From NCBI RefSeq assembly GCF_024623785.1, contig NZ_JANKBZ010000046.1:1-64000 (forward strand): DNA of 64,000 bases, read 5' to 3'. The stretch is from Archangium lipolyticum. GTDB taxonomy: Bacteria; Myxococcota; Myxococcia; Myxococcales; Myxococcaceae. Of the stretch, positions 15,742 to 26,702 are shown piece by piece. Made by a program: the position numbers and the translations under genes. The first letter of the stretch is position 1; every line of letters starts with the position of its first letter. The notes below the pieces were generated by a model that searched no databases, was not told where the DNA came from, and saw only the letters and a program-made list of their open reading frames with translations.

Positions 15742-16478
15742 ACGTCGAGACTTCCGCGACCCCCGCAGAGGTGGTGGTGTCGCTGCTGGCCCAGGAGATC
15801 GAGGATGACGCCGTGGTGGCCACGGGCGTGGCCTCGCCGCTGGCCATCCTCGCCATCGCCGTGGCCCGGGCCACGCACGCGCCGGGGCTGACGTACCTGG
15901 CGTGTGTCGGCTCGTTGGATCCGGACCTTCCCAGCCTGCTCCCCTCGTCCGAGGATCTGGGCTACCTGGATGGGCGCTCGGCGGAGGTCACCATCCCGGA
16001 CCTCTTCGACCACGCGCGGCGGGGCAGGGTGGACACCGTCTTCTTCGGGGCCGCCGAGGTGGATGCCCTGGGGCGGACGAACATGACCGCCTCGGGCAGC
16101 CTGGAGAAGCCCCGGACCAAGTTCCCCGGTGTGGCGGGTGCGGCCACGTTGCGGCGGTGGGTGCGCCGGCCGGTGCTGGTGGTGCCGCGCCAGTCGAAGC
16201 GCAACCTCGTGCCCGAGGTGCAGGTGGCCACCACTCGCGACGACAGCCGCCCGGTGAAGATCATCTCGGACCTCGGAGTCTTCGAGGTCGGCGCGGGCGG
16301 GGCCCGGCTCCTGTCCCGTCATCCCTGGGCGACGCTCGAGACCATTGGCGAGCGCACGGGCTTCTCCTTCCAGGTGCCGGAGTCGTTGCCCGTCACCCCG
16401 CTCCCGGACGCGCGCACCCTCGCGGCGATCCGGGCGATCGATTCCCGAGGTCTCCGCGATCAGCTCGTGGGGGCCTGA
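15738..16478 (+). CDS. aibB: Glutaconyl/3-methylglutaconyl-CoA decarboxylase subunit AibB
   Basis: This 246-residue beta-type subunit of the CoA-transferase fold is coupled to aibA by an ATGA overlap. The catalytic Glu of true CoA transferases is replaced: the sequence around residues 52-60 reads TYLACVGSL with Cys56. A Cys at this position is what is described for the M. xanthus decarboxylase AibB. This substitution is the best sequence evidence that the pair decarboxylates rather than transfers CoA. Downstream there are conserved GAAEVDALGRTN and VPRQSKRN segments. A 51-bp gap separates it from aibC. Confidence 0.9.
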   Translation: MNVETSATPAEVVVSLLAQEIEDDAVVATGVASPLAILAIAVARATHAPGLTYLACVGSLDPDLPSLLPSSEDLGYLDGRSAEVTIPDLFDHARRGRVDTVFFGAAEVDALGRTNMTASGSLEKPRTKFPGVAGAATLRRWVRRPVLVVPRQSKRNLVPEVQVATTRDDSRPVKIISDLGVFEVGAGGARLLSRHPWATLETIGERTGFSFQVPESLPVTPLPDARTLAAIRAIDSRGLRDQLVGA

Positions 16479-16529
16479 GTCCTTTCATTTCCATTTTCTG
16501 TCTGTCGTTTCCAGCCTGGGAGTTCCCGG

Positions 16530-17570
16530 ATGAAGGCCGTCGTTCTGCGTGAATTTGGTGAGGCGAGCAATCTGCGCATGGAGAACATGCCCGACCCGCG
16601 TCCGGGTCGTGGCGAGGTGCTCATCCGTGTCCATGCCTGTGGCGTCTGCTACCACGACGTCATCAACCGCCGGGGCAACCTGCCTCGCACGCACGTGCCG
16701 GCCATCCTCGGCCACGAGGCCGCGGGCGAGGTGGTGGAGGTGGGTCCGGACACGCCGGGATGGAAGGTGGGAGACCGCGTGGCCACGCTGCAGCGGCTCT
16801 CGTGCGGCGAGTGCGCCCTGTGCAAGAGCGGCCGCAACAGCCTCTGCAAGAAGGACAACCGGTTCTTCGGAGAGGAGATCTCCGGCGGTTACGCGCAGTA
16901 CATGACGGCGCCGGTGGCGGGCCTGGGCCGGGTGCCGGCGAACCTGCCCTGGCCGGTGGCGGCCACGGTGTGCTGCACCCTGGGCACGGCGGTGCACACG
17001 GTGAGGACGCGCGGCCGGGTGCGTGACGGCGAGACGGTGCTCATCACCGGTGCCAGCGGAGGCGTGGGGCTCGCGGCGGTGCAGCTGGCGAAGCTGGACG
17101 GGGCGCGCGTCATCGCGGTGACGTCGGGCGAGGCCAAGGTGGCGGCCCTGCGCGAGGCGGGAGCGGACGAGGTCATCGTCTCGCGCGGGCTGGAGTTCGC
17201 CTCCGAGGCGCGCAAGCGCACGGGCGGCGAGGGCGTCAACGTGGCCATCGAGATCGTCGGCAGCGCCACCTTCGGGCAGACGCTGAAGGCGATGGCGCCG
17301 GGCGGCCGGGTGGTGGTGGTGGGCAACCTGGAGACGGGCACGGTGGATCTCAACCCGGGCCTGGTCATCGTGAAGGAGCTGGAGATCCTCGGGGCCTACG
17401 CCACCACGCGCCAGGAGCTGGACGAGTCGCTGCAGCTGGTGGCCGACGGGAAGATCCGTCCCTTCGTGGCGGAGTCGGTACCGCTGGCCGAGGCCGGGCG
17501 GGCGCACTTCCGGCTGGAGAACCGCGAGATCGCGGGCCGGCTGGTGCTGGTTCCCCCCGACGTGCAGTGA
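16530..17570 (+). CDS. aibC: 3,3-dimethylacrylyl-CoA reductase AibC (MDR-type dehydrogenase)
   Basis: 346 residues of the medium-chain dehydrogenase/reductase family. It has a GroES-like catalytic domain, a structural-zinc lobe (CGECALCKSGRNSLC) and a Rossmann domain with GASGGVG. In the aib pathway AibC reduces 3,3-dimethylacrylyl-CoA to isovaleryl-CoA with NAD(P)H, the last step of the leucine-independent route. The first part also shows CGVCYHD and GHEAAGEV, as in alcohol dehydrogenases. Operon position between aibB and mvaS supports the specific call; the sequence alone would give only 'zinc-type dehydrogenase'. Confidence 0.88.
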   Translation: MKAVVLREFGEASNLRMENMPDPRPGRGEVLIRVHACGVCYHDVINRRGNLPRTHVPAILGHEAAGEVVEVGPDTPGWKVGDRVATLQRLSCGECALCKSGRNSLCKKDNRFFGEEISGGYAQYMTAPVAGLGRVPANLPWPVAATVCCTLGTAVHTVRTRGRVRDGETVLITGASGGVGLAAVQLAKLDGARVIAVTSGEAKVAALREAGADEVIVSRGLEFASEARKRTGGEGVNVAIEIVGSATFGQTLKAMAPGGRVVVVGNLETGTVDLNPGLVIVKELEILGAYATTRQELDESLQLVADGKIRPFVAESVPLAEAGRAHFRLENREIAGRLVLVPPDVQ

Positions 17571-17610
17571 GCCCCCTTTCCACTCGAGCAGGACGCGAGG
17601 AGTTTTCTTC

Positions 17611-18864
17611 ATGAAGAAGCAGGTTGGAATCGAAGCGCTGGCCATCGCCGTACCCCGCCGCTACGTGGACATCGAGGATCTCGCCCGGGCGCGCGGCGTG
17701 GACCCGGCCAAGTACACGGCGGGCCTCGGCGCGAAGGAGATGGCGGTGGCGGATCCGGGGGAGGACTCCGTGTCGCTCGCCGCGACCGCCGCGGCCCGGC
17801 TCATCCAGCGCAACGGCGTGGATCCGTCCCGTCTGGGCATGCTGGTGGTGGGCACCGAGACGGGCGTGGACCACTCCAAGCCAGTGGCCTCGCACGTCCA
17901 GGGCCTGCTGAAGCTGCCGCGGACGATGCGCACCTTCGACACCCAGCACGCCTGCTACGGCGGCACCGCGGGCCTCATGGCGGCCTCCGAGTGGATCGCC
18001 TCCGGCGCGGCGGCGGGCCGCTCGGCCATCGTCATCTGCTCGGACATCGCCCGCTATGGGCTGAACACCGCGGGCGAGCCCACCCAGGGCGGCGGCGCGG
18101 TGGCCCTGCTCGTGTCGGAGCAGCCGGACCTGCTCGCCGTGGACCTCGGGCTGAACGGCTCCTGCTCCATGGATGTGTATGACTTCTGGCGGCCGCTCGG
18201 CCGGCGGGAGGCGGTGGTGGATGGGCACTACTCCATCAGCTGCTACCTGGATGCGCTCTCGGGCGCGTACCGCGGCTGGCGCGAGCGCGCGCTGGCGCAC
18301 GAGGTGGTGCGCTGGGGTGAGAAGCTCCCGGGCGAGCAGCTCGAGCGCATCCTGTACCACGTGCCCTTCTGCAAGATGGCGCGCAAGGCGCACACTCAGC
18401 TGCGGCTGTGCGACCTGGAGGACGCACCGGGCACCCGGGACAGCACCCCGGCGGCGCGCGAGGAGGCGGCGAAGTCCACCGCCAGCTACGAGGCGCAGGT
18501 GGCGTCGTCGCTGGGCCTCAATGCCCGCATCGGCAACGTGTACACCGCCTCGCTGTACCTGGCGCTCGCGGGCTTGCTGAACGGCGAGGCCGCGGCGCTG
18601 GCCGGCAAGCGCATCGGCCTGCTCTCCTACGGCAGTGGCTGCGCCGCGGAGTTCTACTCGGGCGTGGTGGGAGAGGGTGCCGCGCGGCGGATGGCCCAGG
18701 CGGACGTGGAGGCGGTGCTCGCGCGCCGCGAGCGCGTCTCCGTGGAGGAGTACGAGCGCATCATGCGGCTGGCCTCGGACGCGCCGGAGCAGCTGGCCCC
18801 GGCGCCGGGGGAGTTCCGTCTCGCGGAGATCCGCGAGCATCGCCGCATCTACGCCGCCGGTTGA
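17611..18864 (+). CDS. mvaS: 3-hydroxy-3-methylglutaryl-CoA synthase
   Basis: 417 residues. MvaS condenses acetyl-CoA with acetoacetyl-CoA to HMG-CoA. Here it is the entry enzyme that feeds HMG-CoA, then 3-methylglutaconyl-CoA, into AibAB. The thiolase-fold catalytic residues are present: Glu83 in GTETG, Cys115 in TQHACYGGTAG, and His in YHVPFCKMARKAH. It ends about 16 nt before a strong hairpin, marking the end of the operon. A GGAG ribosome site precedes the ATG. Myxobacteria also use HMG-CoA synthase in the mevalonate pathway, but position here argues for the aib role. Confidence 0.93.
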   Translation: MKKQVGIEALAIAVPRRYVDIEDLARARGVDPAKYTAGLGAKEMAVADPGEDSVSLAATAAARLIQRNGVDPSRLGMLVVGTETGVDHSKPVASHVQGLLKLPRTMRTFDTQHACYGGTAGLMAASEWIASGAAAGRSAIVICSDIARYGLNTAGEPTQGGGAVALLVSEQPDLLAVDLGLNGSCSMDVYDFWRPLGRREAVVDGHYSISCYLDALSGAYRGWRERALAHEVVRWGEKLPGEQLERILYHVPFCKMARKAHTQLRLCDLEDAPGTRDSTPAAREEAAKSTASYEAQVASSLGLNARIGNVYTASLYLALAGLLNGEAAALAGKRIGLLSYGSGCAAEFYSGVVGEGAARRMAQADVEAVLARRERVSVEEYERIMRLASDAPEQLAPAPGEFRLAEIREHRRIYAAG

Positions 18865-18879
18865 TCGGGGGGCGCCGAG

Positions 18880-18914
18880 GCGCCCGGGTCGTCCGCGAGA
18901 GGACACCCGGGCGC
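18880..18914 (+). terminator. Strong hairpin after the aib operon
   Basis: GCGCCCGGGT (880-889) pairs exactly with ACCCGGGCGC (905-914), and GTCC pairs with GGAC inside, with one bulged C and the 6-nt loop GCGAGA. It lies 16 nt after the mvaS stop. There is no T-tract, so it is either a GC-type terminator or a 3'-end stabiliser. Confidence 0.65.
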
Positions 18915-18987
18915 TCGCTCCGCCGCCTGGTTGCGCGGCCGTGAAGTCTGTCCTTCCTGGGACGCGGTCCTTACCTAGGAGGGCATG

Positions 18988-20055
18988 ATGCAACCACCTC
19001 AGTCCGACCCGCTGGTGATGCGAGAAAAGCACCCCACCGAGCACGGTGAGGGCCGCGGAAAGCTCTCCTCCCAGCGCGAGGCGCTGCTCAAGGCGCGCAT
19101 CAAGGATCTCTCGCTGCGTCTGGCGGGCACACCGCTCGAGCGGCACATCGCGCAGCTCCACGCGGAGCTCGAGGCGAAGGGCATCTCCTTCAAACCCCAG
19201 TGCTACCTGTCGGACGAGTGGGGCTGCCCCTCGGGTGTCCCGGTCATCGGCCTGCCGTTCTACCTGGCGGACCCGGACCTGCACTCCATCGAGGCGGAGC
19301 TGGGCGGAGGCGTGGAGACCGAGGCGGAGATCCTCATGTACCTCCGTCACGAGGCGGGTCACGCCATCAACTACGCCTACCGGCTCTACGAGACGGAGGA
19401 GTGGCTGCGTGTGTTCGGCGACTACTCGCGGCCCTACCGCGACAACTACAAGCCGCAGCCCTTCTCGCGCCGCTACGTCCTGCACATCTCCGGCTGGTAC
19501 GCCCAGAAGCACCCGGACGAGGACTTCGCCGAGACCTTCGCGGTGTGGCTCACCCCCAACAGCGACTGGCGCAAGCAGTACCAGGGCTGGGGCGCCCTCC
19601 GGAAGCTCCAGTACGTGGAGGAGTGCATGGCGCGGCTCGGCCGGACGCCGCCCCTGGTGCAGCTCGCCGAGCCAGACTTCACCACCGAGGAGATGGAGGG
19701 GACCGTCCTCGACCACTACCGCCAGCGCGAGCTGGACGAGAAGGTGGATGTCGAGCTGCGCAACGCCTTCGACCACATCCTGGCGGACATCTTCTATGGC
19801 CCGGGGGAGGCGCCCGCGCGCGCCGAGACGCTCATCCAGGCCGAGCGCCAGCGTCTGCTCTCCTCGGTGAGCCAGTACTCGGGCGTGAGCCGGGGCGCCG
19901 TGCGCGCGCTGATAGATCACCTGGCCGAGCGGACCACCGCGCTCGGGCTCACCCTGCATCCCGATGACAGCCGGGAGGCGGCCGTCCAGCTCACCTCGCT
20001 CGTGACGGTGCTGGCCATGAACTACCTCTACACCGACCGCTTCTTCGAGGACTGA
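18988..20055 (+). CDS. Putative zinc-binding metallopeptidase
   Basis: 355 residues resembling the 'putative zinc-binding metallopeptidase' (Peptidase_Mx) family. The zinc motif HEAGH (His121, His125) follows LMYLR, and a likely third ligand Glu182 lies in EDFAETFAVWL. There is no signal peptide, so it should act in the cytoplasm unless otherwise exported. The ATP-grasp gene begins 3 bp after its stop, a tight pairing that suggests a shared small-peptide or peptidoglycan-like substrate. Two ATGs are adjacent (18985, 18988); the second has better spacing from AGGAGGG. Confidence 0.75.
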   Translation: MQPPQSDPLVMREKHPTEHGEGRGKLSSQREALLKARIKDLSLRLAGTPLERHIAQLHAELEAKGISFKPQCYLSDEWGCPSGVPVIGLPFYLADPDLHSIEAELGGGVETEAEILMYLRHEAGHAINYAYRLYETEEWLRVFGDYSRPYRDNYKPQPFSRRYVLHISGWYAQKHPDEDFAETFAVWLTPNSDWRKQYQGWGALRKLQYVEECMARLGRTPPLVQLAEPDFTTEEMEGTVLDHYRQRELDEKVDVELRNAFDHILADIFYGPGEAPARAETLIQAERQRLLSSVSQYSGVSRGAVRALIDHLAERTTALGLTLHPDDSREAAVQLTSLVTVLAMNYLYTDRFFED

Positions 20056-20058
20056 ACC

Positions 20059-21093
20059 ATGGCCCTGCGACCCTTGCGCATCGCGGTTCTCCACTACCAG
20101 ACCCAGAGCGACCCGCCGGATCCCGTGGTGGCCCAGGTGAGCGCCGCGCTCCAGGATGCCGGACACACCCCGGTGGACATCCCCGTGGACGAGAGCATCA
20201 CGGACCTGGTGCGGCAGGTGACCCGGTCCCGGTGCGACCTCGTCTTCAACATCTGCGAGACCTTCGCGGAGGACTACCGGCTGGAGGTGAACGTCGCCGC
20301 CGTGCTGGAGCTGGCGCGCGTGCCCTTCACGGGCTCGGCGACGGCGGGCCTGCTGCTCGCGCAGGACAAGATCCTCACCAAGCAGCTCCTCCAGTTCCAC
20401 GGGGTGCTCACCCCGCGCTTCGCCACCTTCGATGGCTCCTCGTTCCAGACGAATGGAGACCTGTCCTTCCCGCTCATCGTGAAGCCGGCCCGCTCGGATG
20501 CCTCCATGGGCCTGGGCGTGGAGAAGGACATGGAGGGCCTGGCGCGCCGGGTGCGGAAGATCCACGAGGAGTACGACGACGAGGCGCTCGCGGAGGAGTT
20601 CATCGAGGGGCGGGAGCTCTACGTGGGCGTGCTGGGAGACCACGCCCATCCCCAGGTGCTGCCGGTGGTGGAGCTGGACTTCGGGAAGAAGTGGAGCCGC
20701 AAGCGGATGAAGATCGCCGACCGGGAGGTGAAGTTCGCGCCGGAGGAGCCCGGCAGCCCCCGGCTCGTCATGCCCCGTGACTTGTCGGACGAGCTGCGGG
20801 GCCGCATCGAGCGGGCCGCGGTGACGGCCTTCCGCGCGCTCAAGTTGCGCGACTACGCGCGCATCGACTTCCGCGTGTCCAGCGTCACCAATGAGCCCTA
20901 CCTGCTCGAGGTGAACCCCAACCCGTATCTCGAGGCCGAGTGCGAGGTGGCGCTCGGCGCCCGGGAGATCGGCCTGACCTACCCGAAGCTCATCCAGCGC
21001 ATCGTCGAGGTGGCCGCGCGGCGGCATGGGCTGGGGAGCGGCAAGGACCGGACAGCTCCGGTGGAGGAGCTCACGGGCGCGGCCCCGAGCTGA
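20059..21093 (+). CDS. D-Ala-D-Ala ligase-like ATP-grasp protein
   Basis: 344 residues. The ATP-grasp core is visible: PLIVKPARSDASMGLG (nucleotide-binding strand and loop), EEFIEGRELYVGVLG, and the magnesium site LLEVNPNPYLE. This fold joins a carboxylate to an amine via an acyl-phosphate. The N-terminal domain is like D-Ala-D-Ala ligases, but the gene is not in a cell-wall cluster and sits directly after a metallopeptidase gene, so the substrate may be another dipeptide. It is unlikely to be the housekeeping ddl. Confidence 0.8.
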   Translation: MALRPLRIAVLHYQTQSDPPDPVVAQVSAALQDAGHTPVDIPVDESITDLVRQVTRSRCDLVFNICETFAEDYRLEVNVAAVLELARVPFTGSATAGLLLAQDKILTKQLLQFHGVLTPRFATFDGSSFQTNGDLSFPLIVKPARSDASMGLGVEKDMEGLARRVRKIHEEYDDEALAEEFIEGRELYVGVLGDHAHPQVLPVVELDFGKKWSRKRMKIADREVKFAPEEPGSPRLVMPRDLSDELRGRIERAAVTAFRALKLRDYARIDFRVSSVTNEPYLLEVNPNPYLEAECEVALGAREIGLTYPKLIQRIVEVAARRHGLGSGKDRTAPVEELTGAAPS

Positions 21094-21109
21094 GTCTTCC
21101 GCTTCAGCT
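21088..21109 (+). terminator. Short hairpin at the end of the ATP-grasp gene
   Basis: AGCTGA (21088-21093, including the TGA stop) pairs exactly with TCAGCT (21104-21109) across a 10-nt loop. There is no T-run after it. A weak terminator candidate between this gene and the MetOD1 gene. Confidence 0.25.
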
Positions 21110-21259
21110 GGCCAAGGCGCACGTGTCGGGCCCCGCGCAGGAACGTGCGGGCGCTCGCCAGGCTCCTGACCCTCTGTTCATTTACCGACACGATCCCGGT
21201 GAATGGACGGGGGAAGACCGCGTGTTCCGGTAGAGCACAAACGAGAGGCTGTATCTTCG

Positions 21260-21798
21260 ATGCTCACCGAAAATACCGGGACTTCCACCATGGAGAGGTT
21301 GAACCTGGGGCTGGAGCGTGACGTCTTCCTGCGCACGCTCCTGCGCCATCTGGCCGGTACGTTGGAAGACGTGGTGGGCCTGAAGGAAGCCTCTGGCTTC
21401 GTGAGCGTGGTGGGTCAGCGGATGGGCGAGGAGATGAACGAGGGCTACAAGAAGGCCCTCTCGCTCCCCGAGCTCGACCGTGAGCAGGTCGCGCAGGTGC
21501 TCGTGGATCTGAAGCGCCGCATCCAGGGGGACTTCTTCATCATCGAGCAGGACGATGAAAAGATCGTCCTGGGCAACCGCTCCTGTCCCTTCGCGGAAAA
21601 GGTGCTGGGGCGCCCCTCGCTGTGCATGATGACGTCCAACGTCTTTGGTTTCATTGCTTCTGACAACCTGGGGTATGCCAAGGTGTCGTTGGAGGACACT
21701 ATCGCCCAGGGCAGTCAGGGGTGCCGTGTGGTGGTGTACTTGAAGCCCAGCACCGCCGCCCAGTCGGCAGTGGGGCGAGAGTACATTCGCACCCGCTG

Positions 21799-21799
<1 letters not shown>
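21260..21799 (+). CDS. MetOD1-type sensor domain protein
   Basis: A 179-residue soluble protein resembling 'methanogen output domain 1' proteins. It has a helical first half, then a beta-rich part with [26 protein letters not shown], carrying two conserved Cys, and [12 protein letters not shown]. Ligand or output activity is not established for the family. Its TGA overlaps the ATG of the downstream hybrid kinase (TGATG), so the two are coupled and probably act together as sensor and kinase. The start is uncertain: an in-frame GTG/ATG exists at 21203, and an ATG at 21290. Confidence 0.65.
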
Positions 21800-24318
<2,519 letters not shown>

Positions 24319-24319
24319 G

Positions 24320-24332
24320 CGGGCTCGGCCCG
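24320..24332 (+). terminator. Small GC hairpin after hybrid kinase
   Basis: CGGGC-TCG-GCCCG begins 2 nt after the stop codon. Arms are perfect but only 5 bp and no T-tract follows, so this is a weak terminator candidate. Confidence 0.3.
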
Positions 24333-24475
24333 GCGCTCGTCCTCCTCTAGCTTCCGGGGAAGGCTCTGGCCCATGCTTCGTCACGGAGGTTTCATGACGA
24401 AGCCATGGCCGCGACGTGCTCGAGCGGACGCGGATGTTCATCTGGAACATTCCCGGCGGACGGTTGATCCGTCGA

Positions 24476-24502
24476 TTGACAGCGTCGTACGCCATTTATA
24501 GA
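24476..24502 (+). promoter_or_regulatory. Sigma70-like promoter before the dehydrogenase-hydratase pair
   Basis: A consensus TTGACA at 24476-24481 is followed after 15 nt by TATAGA at 24497-24502, in an AT-richer patch. The spacer is shorter than ideal. Transcription would start around 24509, next to the inverted repeat at 24513-24530. Confidence 0.45.
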
Positions 24503-24512
24503 ACCATCAGCG

Positions 24513-24530
24513 GCTTATGGAGCAATAAGC
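24513..24530 (+). promoter_or_regulatory. GCTTAT-N6-ATAAGC inverted repeat, candidate operator
   Basis: Perfect 6-bp arms separated by GGAGCA, placed just after the predicted promoter and 13 nt before the start codon at 24544. It is AT-rich for this genome. It could bind a repressor or form a weak leader hairpin. Confidence 0.4.
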
Positions 24531-24543
24531 TATGGAGGAAGTC

Positions 24544-25605
24544 ATGCCATCCACGATGCTCGCAGGACGTCTGAATCTCACGACGCGGAAGTTTGGAATG
24601 GAGACCGTGGCCATTCCGGAGCCCGGCCCGGACGAGGTGCGCATCAAGGTCCACGCCGCTGGCATCTGCCTGTCGGACATCCATCTGATCGATGGCACGT
24701 TGCGCCTGGAGCCGCGCGAGGGGGTCACGAGTGTCACCCTGGGGCACGAGGTCGCTGGCGTCATCGAGAAGCTGGGGTCGGCGGTGCCTCCCCTGTGGCA
24801 GCCGGGAATGAGGGTCCTGCTCCAGGCGGGACAGAGCTGCGGCAGGTGCCCCGCCTGCGTGGGCCGTACGGGCCGGTGTCTCAAGATCCTGACGCGCGGC
24901 GTGGACTACGACGGCGGCTGGGCGGAATACGCGCTGGCGCGCTTCGACACGCTGGTGGCCGTCCCCGACGGTCTGCCCTTCGAGCAGGCCGCCATCCTTC
25001 CCGATGCGGTGTCCACGCCGTACGCCGCCATCGTCGAGACGGCCCATCTCAGGCCCGCCGAGGCCGTGGGCATCTGGGGTGTTGGCGGCCTTGGCGCGCA
25101 CGCCGTCCAGCTCTGCCGGGCCTTCGGCGCGGCGCCCATCGTGGCGATCGATCCGCTGGCGGAGGCTCGGGACCGCGCCTTGAAGCTGGGCGCGGACGCG
25201 GCCCTGGATCCCCGGCAGCCGGATTTCCGTGAGCGCATCAAGGCACTGACGGGCCGTCGCGGTCTCGATGTCGCCCTGGATCTCGCGGGCGTGCCACAGG
25301 TGCGGGAGCAGGCCCAGTCGGTGCTCGCGCCCATGGGCCGGATGGTGCTCGTGGGCCTCGCCGGAGCCCCTCTGACGCTCGGCCAGGACGTGCCCTTCTG
25401 CTACGCCATGCAGCAGGTGCGTGGCCATTACGGTTACTTCCCGCACCACCTGCATCAGGTGGTGACCCTCTCGCAGTTCCGTCGGCTCGATTTCTCCTCC
25501 TCCGTCTCGGACATCCTTCCCCTGAAGGATGCCCCCCTGGGCGTCGAGCGGCTCATCAAGAAGGAAGGAAATCCCATCCGCCTGGTCTTGCGTCCGGGCG
25601 CCTGA
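24544..25605 (+). CDS. Zinc-type alcohol dehydrogenase family protein
   Basis: 353 residues of the MDR family. The catalytic-domain motifs are GICLSDIH (zinc/substrate region) and GHEVAGVIE. The structural zinc lobe has Cys at CGRCPACVGRTGRC, and the Rossmann domain GVGGLGAHAVQL binds NAD(P). The substrate is unknown; the neighbour 32 bp downstream is a MaoC-type hydratase, which hints at an acyl-CoA or polyketide-type intermediate. The second ATG (24544) is chosen because GGAGGA at 24534-24539 precedes it. The first ATG at 24532 overlaps that ribosome site. Confidence 0.82.
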   Translation: MPSTMLAGRLNLTTRKFGMETVAIPEPGPDEVRIKVHAAGICLSDIHLIDGTLRLEPREGVTSVTLGHEVAGVIEKLGSAVPPLWQPGMRVLLQAGQSCGRCPACVGRTGRCLKILTRGVDYDGGWAEYALARFDTLVAVPDGLPFEQAAILPDAVSTPYAAIVETAHLRPAEAVGIWGVGGLGAHAVQLCRAFGAAPIVAIDPLAEARDRALKLGADAALDPRQPDFRERIKALTGRRGLDVALDLAGVPQVREQAQSVLAPMGRMVLVGLAGAPLTLGQDVPFCYAMQQVRGHYGYFPHHLHQVVTLSQFRRLDFSSSVSDILPLKDAPLGVERLIKKEGNPIRLVLRPGA

Positions 25606-25637
25606 GGTCCACCTCGCGCTCTTCAGGAGTCACTCCC

Positions 25638-26567
25638 GTGTCCATCTCTCCGCCTGCCCTCGAGCTCGCCGCACCCCCGCCACTCCCCATGGAGCTCCTG
25701 CGTGCCGCCGTGGCCCGCCGCTCCGCGCGCCCCGGGGAGGTGCCCCGGCTGGAAGTGCGCGTGCGTCAGCTTCCTCCGGACCCGCGGCGGCTCGCGCTCT
25801 ACCGCGAGGTGTGCGGCTTCCCCGAGGACGGATACCTGCCGTTGACCTATCCCCAGGTGCTCGTCACGCCGCTCCACCTCGCGCTGCTCAACCGTCCCGA
25901 GTTCCCCTACCGGCTGCTCGGGATGATTCACGTGCGCAACCACATCCGGCAGTACCGCCGGCTGGAGGAGGGGGCCCCCCTCTCCGTGCTCGCGTGGGTG
26001 GAGGGGCAGCGCGAGGTCCGGCTCGGCCGCGAGCTGGACCTGCACACCCGCGTGGAGGTGGAGGGAGTGCTCGCCTGGGAGGCGGTGACGACCATGCTGC
26101 GCCGGCTACCGGGCAACGAGGTGCGCCCGCGCGAGGAGCGGTCCGAGGCCGCCAGGGCCGCCTCGGCCGCGGAGGAGGAGCTGTTCGCCAGGAGCCGCCC
26201 CGCGCGCTGGACGGTGCCCGAGGACACCGGCCGGCGGTATGCGCGTGCTTCCGGGGATTACAACCCCATCCACCTGTACGCCCTCACGGCGCGCCCCTTC
26301 GGGTTTTCACGTGCCATCGCGCACGGCATGTGGACGGTGGGCCGCTGCGTGGCGGAGATGGGCGAGGCGGCGGAGGCTCCTGCCCTCACCCTCACTTCGG
26401 AGTTCCGCCGCCCGCTGCTGCTGCCCTCGAAGGTGGTGTTCCAGACGGTGAAGCCGCCGTCCGGCGGCGTCGCCTACCGCGTGAGGTCCGAGGATGGGCA
26501 GCCGCACGTCATGGGTCTGCTGACTACTTCTTCTTCTCCGGGGACTGAGGACGGGCAGGGGTCGTAG
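25638..26567 (+). CDS. MaoC-type double hot-dog hydratase
   Basis: 309 residues. The C-terminal half shows the hydratase-2 motif YARASGDYNPIHLYALTARPFGF...AHGMW with the Asp/His pair used to hydrate or dehydrate enoyl-thioesters. The N-terminal half (PLTYPQVLVTPLHLALL) looks like the non-catalytic hot-dog repeat of FAS1-like hydratases. It probably acts on acyl-CoA or acyl-ACP. The start is a GTG with AGGAG upstream. It likely forms an operon with the preceding dehydrogenase. Its 3' end is overlapped on the other strand by a short coding-like sequence. Confidence 0.82.
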   Translation: MSISPPALELAAPPPLPMELLRAAVARRSARPGEVPRLEVRVRQLPPDPRRLALYREVCGFPEDGYLPLTYPQVLVTPLHLALLNRPEFPYRLLGMIHVRNHIRQYRRLEEGAPLSVLAWVEGQREVRLGRELDLHTRVEVEGVLAWEAVTTMLRRLPGNEVRPREERSEAARAASAAEEELFARSRPARWTVPEDTGRRYARASGDYNPIHLYALTARPFGFSRAIAHGMWTVGRCVAEMGEAAEAPALTLTSEFRRPLLLPSKVVFQTVKPPSGGVAYRVRSEDGQPHVMGLLTTSSSPGTEDGQGS

Positions 26568-26695
26568 CGGGAGCGGCGCTGCCAGCGGCGGCAGTGGAGC
26601 GCTTGAGGTCGAAGATGTTGTGACCCTGCTCCTTGCCGCCGGCCCAGAACGTCCAGTCGGCGCGCAGTGCCGCGCCGTCCAGCTTCAGAGCGGGA
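26524..26695 (-). pseudogene. Coding-like C-terminal remnant without a start codon
   Basis: Reading from about 26695 to a TAG at 26524-26526, an open frame encodes LKLDGAALRADW, FWAGGKEQGHNIFDLKRS and a Pro/Ala tail ending PEKKK. Nearly all codons end in G or C, as in real genes here, and the residue mix looks like a folded protein. No usable ATG, GTG or TTG lies between it and the DUF4139 stop at 26703, although the frame stays open into that gene. It could be a gene remnant, or the real end of a protein reached by frameshift. It overlaps the last 44 bp of the MaoC gene. Confidence 0.4.
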
Positions 26696-26702
26696 GGAGG
26701 GC

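Noticed and set aside
20059-21093. Housekeeping D-Ala-D-Ala ligase
   Set aside because: No cell-wall genes nearby and it is paired with a metallopeptidase; the general fold alone does not support ddl.
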